DNA from: UBA1952 sp965200035
GTDB lineage: Bacteria; Bacteroidota; Bacteroidia; Chitinophagales; Chitinophagaceae
Reading direction: 5' to 3'
DNA length: 64,000 bases
Assembly: GCA_965200035.1 (NCBI GenBank)
Contig: OZ241334.1
Span: 310,001-374,000 of the forward strand
Position numbers and translations under genes: made by a program. Below are positions 1 to 8,507 of this stretch, one piece after another (position 1 is the first letter of the stretch; each line of letters opens with the position of its first letter). The notes under the pieces were generated by a model. It saw only the letters and a list, made by a program, of their open reading frames with translations, made no database searches and had not been told where the DNA came from.

Positions 1-112
1 AATCCCGTAATGTTTGATGAACCGATATTGGAGAGTAGTTCATTTTTACCTTCCCTGCCATCCCGATAACTACTCATTCATAGTCAATATAACTTCATCA
101 GGTCAATGCAGC

Positions 113-502
113 CTAAGTAGTGTAGCCGGCTACTACATACGTAGTGGTGATCTCGCTGCTGAATATCGTAATAGTAGCAGTTCCTCCCAGATAGCTCCCG
201 GAAAATACGACACCGTCTTCCATGATCGTGAGTCCCATAAAGACTCTCCCCAGCGTCGTACCATTGACAGTAGAGATATTCATACCGGCAGGGTTCTGAA
301 ACGCACCCCCGTCAAGCACCCCCGTAAGTTGAAATGTTTCAGAGACTGGATTTGTTATAGTCAGAGTGCCGTTAACAGAACCATCATCTACATCTACAAT
401 GAGCGACAAAGTACCCTGCTGCGCTACAGACAAAGGCGTTTTAAGAGGCGGATTATTCAGAAGCTCCACTGCAAAATTGAATGTGATCGCCGGTTGTGAC
501 AT
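113..502 (-). CDS. Hypothetical protein, 129 aa
   Basis: I do not recognise this protein. It starts at an ATG and has no signal peptide or membrane segment. Its composition is rich in Thr, Val, Gly and Ile, with alternating beta-strand character (for example GTLTITNP and GTATITIF), so an all-beta fold is likely. It lies upstream of, and on the same strand as, a T9SS-secreted protein gene, separated by about 110 bases. No function can be assigned. Confidence 0.6.
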   Translation of the reverse strand: MSQPAITFNFAVELLNNPPLKTPLSVAQQGTLSLIVDVDDGSVNGTLTITNPVSETFQLTGVLDGGAFQNPAGMNISTVNGTTLGRVFMGLTIMEDGVVFSGSYLGGTATITIFSSEITTTYVVAGYTT

Positions 503-616
503 GATGATTGTTTTAGATGGACGTAAATGTAGCGGACATTCATTTTCATATTCCCAGCTAAATAGCGGGATATTTTACCCATAATAAACGGCCTTCTTTC
601 AATTTCCTAAAGCTAT

Positions 617-1549
617 CTACTCAACCAGAAACCTACCAGAGAAAATCTTTGCTGATTTATTATCAATTACTCTGTAAAAAAATATTCCTGATTTTAGGTT
701 ATGAACCGTCAGCGGTATGCCGGAAATATTACGGAACCTGGTGTTGGCAATTAACTGACCCGAAGAATTATAAAGGGAAAAGTCACCGTCTTCCAAGCTA
801 TACGGCAGAATGATTTTTGATGAAGAGGAAAATGGATTTGGAAATACTTTAGCCTCGTTAGTACCTGTAACAACGTCCTTCCCGATACTTAATAAGCAAT
901 TCTGGCCAAGAGAAAAGCTAAGATTCGAGCCACCTGCCGGTATTACATGTGTATTCGTGAAGCATCTCAATGCCCAGTGATCCTCAAAAGTGGATGGCAT
1001 AGCCGGAAAGCCCGGGCCCCCGTCACTGCCAATACCCTCTACTACTTTAAATCTTGGTGTTGATGATCCGCCACTATTTTGAAAATTGAACACTTTATGC
1101 CAAACGTTATTAATCTGGGTGGAATCAATGCCAATTATTTTAGCGTTCTGAACCACACCGGATGCCCCTTTCCATTGAATGGAATCACCTGCTTTCCATG
1201 CCGCATTGTAGATTAAATGCTCGGCGGTATCACTATACAGAAAGTTGATGCACCATGCTTTTTGAATAGAGGTATCTTCCCGATAGAGATACCCTACTCC
1301 TGCGCCACTGCCGGGCACTATTGTTCCTGTATTTGTAAAACTGACGATATCCATCACTTTGTAAGTGTGGCTGAAGCAAAACGTGTCTCTCGTCAACTGT
1401 AAAAACAGAAGGGAAGTTCCCTGATCGGGTGCAGCAAAAGCGCTGTGTTCAACGGTCCATCGGTTAGCTGTATCTACAAGATGTATTCGCTGAGACCTTG
1501 CTTCGCTGAAAGAAAACAAAAAGGCAAAAATTAGTAAGGCTCTATTCAT
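617..1549 (-). CDS. Secreted protein with T9SS type A sorting domain, 310 aa
   Basis: The N-terminus (MNRALLIFAFLFSFSEARSQ) is a signal peptide. I chose this ATG because the reading frame can only be extended upstream to a TTG. The last ~75 residues begin with VFPNPF and contain a SLYNSSGQLI strand and a GIFFYRVI segment. This is the usual form of the T9SS type A C-terminal sorting domain, so the protein should cross the outer membrane by type IX secretion and be released or surface-anchored. The ~200-residue body has no motif I can name and no evident catalytic signature. Confidence 0.8.
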   Translation of the reverse strand: MNRALLIFAFLFSFSEARSQRIHLVDTANRWTVEHSAFAAPDQGTSLLFLQLTRDTFCFSHTYKVMDIVSFTNTGTIVPGSGAGVGYLYREDTSIQKAWCINFLYSDTAEHLIYNAAWKAGDSIQWKGASGVVQNAKIIGIDSTQINNVWHKVFNFQNSGGSSTPRFKVVEGIGSDGGPGFPAMPSTFEDHWALRCFTNTHVIPAGGSNLSFSLGQNCLLSIGKDVVTGTNEAKVFPNPFSSSSKIILPYSLEDGDFSLYNSSGQLIANTRFRNISGIPLTVHNLKSGIFFYRVIDNKSAKIFSGRFLVE

Positions 1550-1567
1550 AGGAATGTCTGTTTTCAA

Positions 1568-1954
1568 TTGCTAATATAAGAAAGCACAATGGGCGGTTTT
1601 TTGTTCATTAGGATGTGGCAGCAAATAAGCAATGAGTCAAAAAAACGATTAGGAGATGGAAACTCCGTAATTAAAGATCTTGCGTTTGAAAAGTCGCACA
1701 CAGTGCAATAGCAATCAACAGTGCCGATAAGGTTAACAACATTTTACCTTTCGCAGTTGGGTGTAGGCTGAAGTGCAGCCCTGGCTTAGCCGCCTACGTC
1801 CTGCAACATCGAAATCAAAACGGCGTAGGACGTTCACGCACTTACCAGCGCAGCACTCTATACCAAACTAAGTGCAATGCTGTAATTGTCGAAATAGGAT
1901 AGTTCCGCAATGTCGCTGCCACTAATGAGCAGCGACATTGCGGAACGTCAGCGA
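1568..1954. other. Non-coding gap with a long hairpin
   Basis: No convincing gene lies in these 387 bases. The one clear structure is the 18-bp-stem hairpin at 1902-1946, described separately. Confidence 0.6.
1902..1946. repeat. Perfect inverted repeat, 18-bp arms
   Basis: The arms at 1902-1919 and 1929-1946 (GTTCCGCAATGTCGCTGC and its exact complement) enclose a 9-base loop. The hairpin sits 9 bases beyond the stop codon of the minus-strand gene at 1955-4447. It could act as a 3' end stabiliser or a terminator, but no T-tract follows it, so an intrinsic terminator is not clearly supported. Confidence 0.8.
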
Positions 1955-4447
1955 TCATCTTACAATAGTCAGTTTCTTAATTGTCCTGCCCCGCTCCGTC
2001 TGTATCTGTACCGTATAGTTGCCGGGTGCAACATCTGCTCCAAGGTCTATCACTATTTTCTGTTCATTGCTCAATAATCGGGTATATACGCTTTCGCCAA
2101 GTACGTTGAAAACCTTTACCTCACCCGTTACAGGTGCAGCACACAGCAGCGTGCAGGTTCCTTTCGTAGGATTAGGGTATAGCAATATGGATACACTCTG
2201 TGGTGTGGTGGTCGTATTGATACCTGCAACTCCACGCGCAGATGGATTGTATTCATTGCTCTTATCAATGTAAGGCTGGATGAAGTTGATTACAGTTGAA
2301 TCTTTAGAATCGTAAATGATTTTAATCAGCTCTTCCTGATAGGCCATCTCATCTTCTACACTTATACTGTCTTCTGTAGGTTGCTCGCTGTCATACTGCT
2401 CCTGATTAATGTTGATGTTGAAGTCAACACCATCCGGCGGAAAGTCAAGCGGCCTGTAGCCATCTTCATCTGTATCGCCGTCTGCATTCGGGTTTCCTTC
2501 ACCAGCACCACGATAACCCACTACCATACCCGTAGGCTGATCTTTGGCAAGCGCATATACATAGCCTTCTTCCTGGCAGCGGTAATCCCTCACCGTAGCT
2601 TCAAAGGTTGCGCCGCTGTGCGCTTCAAAGCCGGGTTTCAGCTCAATGGTTTTGGCACAGCGCACCTTTAGATTGCCTTGCGAATAGATTTGATTCTTCA
2701 TGCTCAGGTACTCCAGAAAATTCAGCTTTAATGGCTGGCTTTTTGAGCCGTAGCCTGTACTGTATGAGCCGTAGTTGGTGCTGTAGTCTTCTTTATAGTA
2801 CGGGTTCATCATTTTATCAATGGCTTTCCTCCCATCTATAATAGCATACAGGTTGAACACAGTCATGTAATCCAGATTATTAAAGTCGCTATTGGATGTT
2901 TCTTTGCCTCGCTTACCAAAATCCTGTAGCCTGTTAGCATTAGACCATTGCCATGCGTACTGATCTTTAAAATCTTCATCCTGCCCATAGTCATTGCTAC
3001 CCGTAACAGGCCTAAAAAATGGCATCGCTCCTTCTTTGTAAGAATGGCAGCCGCAGAATGGTGCATCGCTTAGCAGTGTTGGGTAAGTTTCTACATGCTC
3101 GTACTCCTTTTCCTGCATGTTGAACCATACCGTACTGCCTGGTCCCTGACCATTTACTATCTGCCACATCAGCGGCAATTGCGGCCATGCCCAGTTCACC
3201 GATGTTGAGTGAAGCGCAATTTTCTTTTTGGTTGTATTAACGAAGTTGATGGTAGGCCCCCAGCCACCGAAGATCCGAACCCCTTCTTTCCAGTTATCTG
3301 CAAAAGCGCTGTACATATTGGAGTAGAAAAGCTCATTGGCATTGCCGCTGGAAAATTGATAAGCGTTCAGGTTTTGCAGAAACTGATAGGCGGAATCCCA
3401 CGTAGGGTTAGAGGTAGTATTTACCATCTGGCCATAAGAGTGTGGATAATTGCTGGCGCGCGCTACCAAGCCCATATGAGATAAGCCCGCAACTGCACCT
3501 ACCGAATTTATCAGAATCTGTCCGCCACCGCTATTGCAGTTGTTGGTAGGATCACCAACGCATCTGTTAGTTACCGGATTGCATATATCCCACGGCATTA
3601 CCGTGTGGCAGTCATTAAAAGCAGGCCATTCCAGAATCCGGTATATCTGCTCGCGTGCCGACTCGCGAAGATCACGACCATTGAACATTACATTGCTGCC
3701 GAGCAGAAACCCGGTCATGCCCATGCCCCCATACAACATGCTTATCTGATCCTGTGATACTTCACCAGTTCCTCTTGCATATGGCCAAGGTGTTGAAGGT
3801 GGTTTAGGCGGATGATTATAGATGTCTGCCATAGAGCCATAATCTTCTTCCATCTTTACCTCTTTGCTATTGTAATAAAATCCCGGACGATGGAAGTGAT
3901 CTCTATTTTGTACCATAAAATTGTCAAGACCATAGGGATGCCTATCGTCCTTCGACTGAACACTTGGAACATCATTCCTAATAAAAAATCCATTAAGATC
4001 ATCTGCATGTTCTACGCCAGCTATATCTATACTCCCACAGTAGGGGTAAACAGCATCAATATTCCGGAATACAGGCTCTGCCTTTTTATCAAGCCGGTCA
4101 AAAGCGCTGAGCGCATCATACAGCTCCTCTTCAGTACGGCGGGTATTAAGCCCGCAATCGTGCAGGATGCGCCATTCACCGGCCAATACATTCATGTAGT
4201 TTCCTAGGTGCTGCGTGGCATCGCCCCAAAAAACTTTATTATTAGGGCTTTCAAAAGCCCAGTGTTCCATTGGAATGCTTTCGCCGCATTCGGTGCCAAT
4301 TTTCATAAAATCGTTGACCAGCCGGTAGCGGAACCACCAATACTTTTCAAGATTACGATACATGGAGGGCGTGTAGTAGGTGACACGCTGAGCGTATAAT
4401 CCTGCTGAATACAGCAGAAGTAATAAAATTATTAAGCTTTTTTTCAT
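1955..4447 (-). CDS. Large secreted protein with T9SS type A sorting domain, 830 aa
   Basis: The ATG at 4447 starts a clean signal peptide (MKKSLIILLLLLYSAGLYAQ), so the longer reading frame starting upstream is not used. The C-terminus begins ILLYPNPTKG and ends in a GNYTVQIQT...IKKLTIVR pattern, the T9SS type A sorting domain. A central stretch (KTIELKPGFEAHSGATFEATV) resembles a segment common in Bacteroidota surface proteins. The large middle domain, rich in Trp, Tyr and Asn, is unrecognised. The start overlaps the stop of the upstream lipoprotein gene in an ATGA arrangement, so the two were translationally coupled. The upstream gene is now broken by an IS element, which may reduce expression of this one. 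Confidence 0.85.
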   Translation of the reverse strand: MKKSLIILLLLLYSAGLYAQRVTYYTPSMYRNLEKYWWFRYRLVNDFMKIGTECGESIPMEHWAFESPNNKVFWGDATQHLGNYMNVLAGEWRILHDCGLNTRRTEEELYDALSAFDRLDKKAEPVFRNIDAVYPYCGSIDIAGVEHADDLNGFFIRNDVPSVQSKDDRHPYGLDNFMVQNRDHFHRPGFYYNSKEVKMEEDYGSMADIYNHPPKPPSTPWPYARGTGEVSQDQISMLYGGMGMTGFLLGSNVMFNGRDLRESAREQIYRILEWPAFNDCHTVMPWDICNPVTNRCVGDPTNNCNSGGGQILINSVGAVAGLSHMGLVARASNYPHSYGQMVNTTSNPTWDSAYQFLQNLNAYQFSSGNANELFYSNMYSAFADNWKEGVRIFGGWGPTINFVNTTKKKIALHSTSVNWAWPQLPLMWQIVNGQGPGSTVWFNMQEKEYEHVETYPTLLSDAPFCGCHSYKEGAMPFFRPVTGSNDYGQDEDFKDQYAWQWSNANRLQDFGKRGKETSNSDFNNLDYMTVFNLYAIIDGRKAIDKMMNPYYKEDYSTNYGSYSTGYGSKSQPLKLNFLEYLSMKNQIYSQGNLKVRCAKTIELKPGFEAHSGATFEATVRDYRCQEEGYVYALAKDQPTGMVVGYRGAGEGNPNADGDTDEDGYRPLDFPPDGVDFNININQEQYDSEQPTEDSISVEDEMAYQEELIKIIYDSKDSTVINFIQPYIDKSNEYNPSARGVAGINTTTTPQSVSILLYPNPTKGTCTLLCAAPVTGEVKVFNVLGESVYTRLLSNEQKIVIDLGADVAPGNYTVQIQTERGRTIKKLTIVR

Positions 4448-4803
4448 GGGGTAGTGATTATATGTTTTCGTAACAAAAACCAGGTATTCTGACCAGTGGA
4501 CTTTACATTCTTTATGTAAAACCATCCATACTCTTTATTAAGTCCAATGGACAAATAATATTGGTAAGGTTCAGACATGCCAAATAATGTACTGTTGAAA
4601 TATGCGTGCTGGTATGTTTTGCCATTGCTGGTATAACTAGCATCAGAGATGGGTATGTGATAAAGAAAACTGATCCAATTAAATTGAGAATTTCTATCAT
4701 TATCTGTGTAATCGCCAATTTTCACATCATTGTAATTCCCGACTTCACCTATTTGTACACTCCATGGGATGACGACAGTTGGGTTTGTTACATTGACTTC
4801 TGA
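4444..4803 (-). pseudogene. Lipoprotein gene, 3' part (separated by IS insertion)
   Basis: This is the C-terminal ~119 codons of a lipoprotein whose N-terminus lies at 6055-6307. Joining base 6055 directly to base 4799, which removes the IS and one CTGA copy, gives a continuous frame across the junction (...IEIS-EVNVTNPTVVIPW...). The restored protein is about 203 residues. A GTG inside this piece could start a 93-aa fragment, but it would lack a signal peptide. The family is not recognised. Confidence 0.85.
4800..4803. repeat. Target-site duplication CTGA, left copy
   Basis: CTGA at 4800-4803 is repeated at 6055-6058, directly flanking the terminal inverted repeats of the IS element. A 4-bp duplication is usual for the IS407 group of the IS3 family. 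Confidence 0.85.
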
Positions 4804-4819
4804 TGTCGGTACCCCTGTT

Positions 4820-5689
4820 TTAGGACGGTTCTAAAGTAGAGGTTTTGATTTGTTTTTGGCTTATCAGCCCGTGAGCGGGGGTACCCCCGCTCACGGGCTG
4901 AGCGTTTTCTGCGGCCCACTCGCCGGGCGTTTTATTGTTCAACCCTTCATGTGGTCTTTCGGTGTTGTAATGCCTCAGCCACCCATCGGCCATATCCTGC
5001 ACCTGCCAGCGTTCCATGAACAAGTACATGTCCAGTATCTCACGACGGAACGAGCCGTTGAAGCGCTCCATATACCCGTTCTGCATCGGCTTGCCCTTCT
5101 GGATGAACATCTGACTGATGCCCCACTCTTTGCACCACTCAGTGAAAGCAACTGATGTAAACTCCGGCCCGTTGTCTGAGCGCAGCATCACCGGCTTCGC
5201 ACCCCTTGCCTCAATGACCCGTTCCAGCACCCGGATGCAGCGCTGCGAGCCAATCGAAGATGCCGCCTCTATGGCCAGCCCTTCCCGGCTGCCCTCGTCC
5301 ATCACATTCAGCGTGCGCACCTTACCGCCGCAGGCCAGGCTATCGCTCATGAAGTCCAGCGCCCACACCTGATTGACCGATGGCTGCTGTTCCAAAGGCT
5401 GCCTGATTCTTTCCGGCAGTCTGCGCTTGCCTTTGCGCCTGCGCAGGTTCAGTTGCAAGAGCCTGTAAACTCTGTAAACCTTCTTGTGATTATCCGTGCT
5501 GCCCTTACGCCTGAGCATCGCCAGGCACTTCCTGAACCCATAGGACGGATGCGCCTCGGCCAACGCCTGCAGCTCGGTAATGAGCCCCGTATCGTCTCTT
5601 CGGCTCTTATAATAATAGCCGCTCTTCGACACCCCTGATAGCTTGCAGGCCCTGTCCACACTGATGCCGTGTTCCTTTAACTGGTTCAC
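4820..5689 (-). CDS. IS3-family transposase OrfB (integrase catalytic domain), 289 aa
   Basis: This is the catalytic half of the IS3-type transposase. An N-terminal HTH_21-like region (HPSYGFRKCLAMLRRKG) precedes an rve integrase core with a DDE triad: Asp in VWALDFMSD, Asp in LRSDNGPEF, and Glu in GYMERFNGSFRREILD. It starts at a GTG overlapping the orfA stop (GTGA). Normally it is made as an OrfAB fusion by -1 frameshift. The final ~25 codons run through a 38-bp perfect palindrome and end 16 bases from the left tip of the element. The length is normal for the family. Confidence 0.95.
   Translation of the reverse strand: MNQLKEHGISVDRACKLSGVSKSGYYYKSRRDDTGLITELQALAEAHPSYGFRKCLAMLRRKGSTDNHKKVYRVYRLLQLNLRRRKGKRRLPERIRQPLEQQPSVNQVWALDFMSDSLACGGKVRTLNVMDEGSREGLAIEAASSIGSQRCIRVLERVIEARGAKPVMLRSDNGPEFTSVAFTEWCKEWGISQMFIQKGKPMQNGYMERFNGSFRREILDMYLFMERWQVQDMADGWLRHYNTERPHEGLNNKTPGEWAAENAQPVSGGTPAHGLISQKQIKTSTLEPS
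4864..4901. repeat. 38-bp perfect palindrome inside IS orfB
   Basis: The two 19-base halves are exact reverse complements centred on GGGGGTACCCCC, with no loop. They encode the OrfB residues QPVSGGTPAHGL. As RNA or single-stranded DNA this would make a very stable hairpin close to the left IS end. It might stop transcription, mask the end, or be recognised by the transposase. None of these roles is shown by the sequence. Confidence 0.9.
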
Positions 5690-5979
5690 GGCTTCATCCC
5701 GTGTGGCAGGGCCCAGCCTTTTTTTGCGAACAGATCTTTCATCGCCTGCACTTCCAGCGCACTGTCAGCATACATACGCTTCAGCTTACTGTTCTCTTCT
5801 TCCAGCTCTTTAAGCCGCTTGACGTCGGATGCTTCCATGCCCCCATACTTGCTCTTCCACTGGTAGAAGGTGGCGTCGCTGATGCCTAAGCTGCGACAGA
5901 TCTCTGAGACCTTCAGACCGCCTTCCTGGTCCTTGAGAGCCTTCACTATCTGGCTCTCACTGAATCTTGATTTCTTCAT
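5686..5979 (-). CDS. IS3-family transposase OrfA (helix-turn-helix), 97 aa
   Basis: The N-terminus SRFSESQIVKALKDQEGG and the following SEICRSLGISDATFYQWK helix-turn-helix are typical of HTH_Tnp_1 OrfA proteins, which bind the IS ends. A Leu/Glu-rich coiled coil (LKELEEENSKLKRMYAD) follows and serves for multimerisation. I start it at the ATG at 5979; a GTG two codons upstream is possible. Near its 3' end lies the A7G frameshift site that allows fusion to OrfB. Confidence 0.93.
   Translation of the reverse strand: MKKSRFSESQIVKALKDQEGGLKVSEICRSLGISDATFYQWKSKYGGMEASDVKRLKELEEENSKLKRMYADSALEVQAMKDLFAKKGWALPHGMKP
5718..5725 (-). promoter_or_regulatory. Programmed -1 frameshift site (A7G)
   Basis: In the orfA frame the message reads GCA-AAA-AAA-GGC. 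Slipping back one base on the A-run moves ribosomes into a frame that runs through GTG-AAC-CAG, the start of orfB, without a stop. This is the standard way IS3-family elements make the OrfAB transposase. The site is seen directly; its use is inferred. Confidence 0.85.
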
Positions 5980-6054
5980 TTCCACTGTTGGTTGGTTTTA
6001 AAATTAGAGATGATACTCCACTTTTAAACCGTCCTGATTATAGGGGTACCGACA

Positions 6055-6307
6055 CTGAGATTTCTATATTCAGCATTTCATTATCAGCATAGCTGCCTTT
6101 AAATGTTTCCAATTTATAGGACACTACATAGAAGCTATCAATCTGTCCGGTAGTAGAATCCTGCATAATCCAATAACTACCTGCCTGCCAGTTGAGCAAG
6201 GATTTTGTGGTGGCATCTATCGAATAGAAAGCTCTATCATCGCCGCGCTTACAGCCTGCGCCTAAAAGGACAATGAGTATAATCAGGTAGAGAGAATGAT
6301 TTTTCAT
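6055..6307 (-). pseudogene. Lipoprotein gene, 5' part (truncated by IS insertion)
   Basis: It starts MKNHSLYLIILIVLLGAGCK, a lipoprotein signal peptide with Cys at the lipobox. About 84 codons remain before the IS element. Translation now runs a few residues (VSVPL) into the IS end and stops. The truncated product might still be exported but lacks about 60 percent of the original protein. The remainder is at 4444-4803. Confidence 0.88.
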
Positions 6308-6376
6308 GATTTTTAGTTTTATATGGGTGTATGTTTGTTACGATTCTAAAGTTATCGTGAATGGGGCAGACCACTA

Positions 6377-7147
6377 CTAATCATACGAATAGTAAACGTT
6401 TTTGTCCCCTTCACCATCTTCATGAATGACGTAGCCAGCTATCCGGTTACTGGCATCATATGAGTAAGTATAGGTCAAAACATCATTCCCGCCAATGCTA
6501 CAGCTAGTGCACAGGTGCTTACAGGGCAGGCCAGACCGCCCTGTGGCCAGGAGATGCTCTACATAAAGCTCATCGCCCGACATACATGGGAACGCTGTAT
6601 TGTAAGTGAACGTGACATCAAAATTGTCATTTGCATGGTGCTCTTTGAGCAGGTCACCATCCACCCACGTATAGGTAAGCGTATCTACCTGTATTTGCGG
6701 CAGGTTGGGGTAGGTAATTATTGTCCGCATCTGTGTGCCGTCAGCATTATAGCTATGCTGCTCAATGGTATTGTACTCTGCGGCGGTGTTATCCATATGG
6801 CAGATTACCGCCGGCATACCATTGCTTCCCATAATCATAGAGTCTGTAGTTACCTGATTGGAGTTGGGGTAAGTGGTTATACGGCGTACAAGCCCCGGCG
6901 TATAGTAAAAAGTGCTTACTCCATTGAATGCAACAAGGTGTGATATACGGTGTACTGTCTGATCCGTATTGTATTCTATAGTAGCGGTGTCCTCCTGTCC
7001 CGTTATCTCAATGGTGCTCACCTTACGGATGAGCGAAGAAGCCGGCACAGTACCGGAATTATCATCGTCTTTCTTTTTGCACGAAGGCAGGATCAGTGTT
7101 ATTGCGAGGGCAAAGGCAATTACAATCCGGTGATTTGTCTTTATCAT
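6377..7147 (-). CDS. Lipoprotein with repeat-like beta structure, 256 aa
   Basis: The N-terminus (IAFALAITLILPSCKKKDDD) is a lipoprotein signal with the Cys-Lys-Lys-Lys-Asp-Asp stretch common in Bacteroidota outer-membrane lipoproteins. The body has spaced Y-x-Y / Y-N-x-D elements (TIEYNTDQTVHRISH, YTYSYDASNRIAGY) resembling short Rhs/YD-type or DUF4595-like beta hairpins. It lies on the same strand as its secreted neighbours, 25 bases downstream of the 7173-7946 gene and about 70 bases upstream of the broken lipoprotein. Function unknown. Confidence 0.75.
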   Translation of the reverse strand: MIKTNHRIVIAFALAITLILPSCKKKDDDNSGTVPASSLIRKVSTIEITGQEDTATIEYNTDQTVHRISHLVAFNGVSTFYYTPGLVRRITTYPNSNQVTTDSMIMGSNGMPAVICHMDNTAAEYNTIEQHSYNADGTQMRTIITYPNLPQIQVDTLTYTWVDGDLLKEHHANDNFDVTFTYNTAFPCMSGDELYVEHLLATGRSGLPCKHLCTSCSIGGNDVLTYTYSYDASNRIAGYVIHEDGEGDKNVYYSYD

Positions 7148-7172
7148 GTAAGCTGATTTTTTTAATGATTAA

Positions 7173-7946
7173 TTAGTCGTTTCCTTTTTTCGCCAGTGCA
7201 GTTTTCAATTGCTCTATCTCTTCCTGCTGTGCTATCTGGTGCAGGGTCAGCTCCTCTACCTTTTGCAATAATCTGGCATCCATCTGCTGGAGGTCAACGC
7301 CATTTGCCATTACTTCTTTGGTAGAAGGTACGCTCGGCAGGTGCTTGTTTTCCTGTATGTATTGCTTCAGCGCCGGTAAGGGCATCATCTTATAACCTTC
7401 ATCAAATACGAAGTCAGACCAGTCAGCAGCATTCTTCACCGATACCTTCACATGCTCGGTAAGTATGCCGCCTTCCACATAGAGCTTGTAGCTGCCCGGC
7501 GTAGTGAGCGCATCCGCTACGTAAGATGGGCCAATGATCATTCTGCCATCTCCGGTAATGCGCATTCTTATATTGGCGCGTATGTCATTATTGGTAAGCG
7601 TGCCGCCACCGCCGCCTGTGTTGGGCTTGCACACGAAGAGCATTTCGCCGCTTTCGGCTCCTATGATGGCATTGCCGCCATTCACGTTATTCACGCCCAG
7701 GTAGCTCCACAGGTTGGTCAGGTTTGGCCCGTCCTGCGCTATATTGAAGCCAATGTATCCGGTGCCGCTGAGGGCATTGGCGCCGCCCCAGCTTGCGCCG
7801 ATGGTGGTGCGCTGGTTCCAGCCCCGGAAGGTCATCAGCCCGCCATCGGTAGAGTAGGTGCCCATTGGCGATGGGCCCTGCCAGTTCTGGGCATTGGCGG
7901 CCAGTGCGCTTACAGACAGGGATGCAATGAAAAACATCTTTTTCAT
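7173..7946 (-). CDS. Secreted protein with C-terminal coiled coil, 257 aa
   Basis: The signal peptide is MKKMFFIASLSVSALAANAQ. The central region is Gly/Asn-rich. The C-terminal ~90 residues contain LYVEGGILTEHVKVSV, a PLPALKQYIQENKHLPSVPS motif and a heptad coiled coil (ARLLQKVEELTLHQIAQQEE). This C-terminal layout is common in Bacteroidota proteins annotated as tail-fibre-like or hypothetical, and suggests a trimeric surface-exposed structural protein. No enzymatic motif is seen. Confidence 0.75.
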   Translation of the reverse strand: MKKMFFIASLSVSALAANAQNWQGPSPMGTYSTDGGLMTFRGWNQRTTIGASWGGANALSGTGYIGFNIAQDGPNLTNLWSYLGVNNVNGGNAIIGAESGEMLFVCKPNTGGGGGTLTNNDIRANIRMRITGDGRMIIGPSYVADALTTPGSYKLYVEGGILTEHVKVSVKNAADWSDFVFDEGYKMMPLPALKQYIQENKHLPSVPSTKEVMANGVDLQQMDARLLQKVEELTLHQIAQQEEIEQLKTALAKKGND

Positions 7947-7985
7947 GTTGGTGTTGGTGATTTTTAAAGTAAAAAAAGGAGTGAC

Positions 7986-8285
7986 TTATTTGTAGCGCTG
8001 CTCAGGCAGCCGGGCAAAGCCTGCAATGAGCGCAGATATACTGCCCTGCAGGAATGCATCTACCAATGGATGCGTAGTGGTGTACCCCATGCCTGTGCTA
8101 TCGGGCAGGAAGCAGGCGGAAATTTTGTGCTCCGCCCATTCTATGATTACGGGGTAGTATATAGCCTCCTCTGATAAGGCTGCTTTATAAAAATCGCATA
8201 GGTAGTAGGTGCCGGTGGCTGCTACGTAGATGCCTTTAAATGTCTTAAACTCCCAGGAAGGGGGGACGCGGTAAGATGAACTCAT
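7986..8285 (-). CDS. Hypothetical protein, 99 aa
   Basis: A short soluble protein with no signal peptide and no recognised family. It is the first gene of the minus-strand run that continues through 7173-7946, and its start faces the XRE regulator across a 222-base divergent region. Its small size and position next to a regulator give no firm function. Confidence 0.5.
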   Translation of the reverse strand: MSSSYRVPPSWEFKTFKGIYVAATGTYYLCDFYKAALSEEAIYYPVIIEWAEHKISACFLPDSTGMGYTTTHPLVDAFLQGSISALIAGFARLPEQRYK

Positions 8286-8439
8286 GAAATATGGACAACG
8301 AAGATTTAATAAGTGGGGATAGCTGCGTATATTGGTTTCGTTTCTGTTTGCAGCGTTGTTGTGTAGATTTCTCCTTATGGGCGAATCAAATAATTAAGCA
8401 AATGTAAAAATCTAATTATGAGGGATGCCGGCAGTTATT

Positions 8440-8465
8440 CTACGTATCATACGTAGTTTTACTAC
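8440..8465. promoter_or_regulatory. Candidate operator: overlapping palindromes upstream of the XRE gene
   Basis: CTACGTAT-C-ATACGTAG (8440-8456) is a perfect 8-bp inverted repeat. It overlaps a second one, GTAGT-TTT-ACTAC (8453-8465). They end about 43 bases before the regulator start, in the divergent region facing the 7986-8285 gene. XRE proteins bind such short palindromes as dimers, so autoregulation is plausible. Confidence 0.5.
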
Positions 8466-8507
8466 CTAAAAGCTACCCCTTTGAAAACATCAAAAAACAA
8501 TCAAGGT

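Larger units (their letters stand above)
4804..6054 (-). mobile_element. Complete IS3-family insertion sequence (IS407-group-like), 1251 bp
   Basis: The ends are inverted: the left starts TGTCGGTACCCCT and the right ends with its complement, followed inward by further imperfect identity (AGGACGGTT on both sides). CTGA flanks both ends. Inside are orfA and orfB, overlapping by 4 bases, with an A7G slippage site for -1 frameshifting. Both frames are intact, so the copy is probably active or recently active. It interrupts a lipoprotein gene. Confidence 0.95.

Noticed and set aside
14..499. 161-codon plus-strand frame opposite the first gene
   Set aside because: It is antisense to the 129-aa gene, with an Arg/Ser-rich composition typical of a shadow frame.
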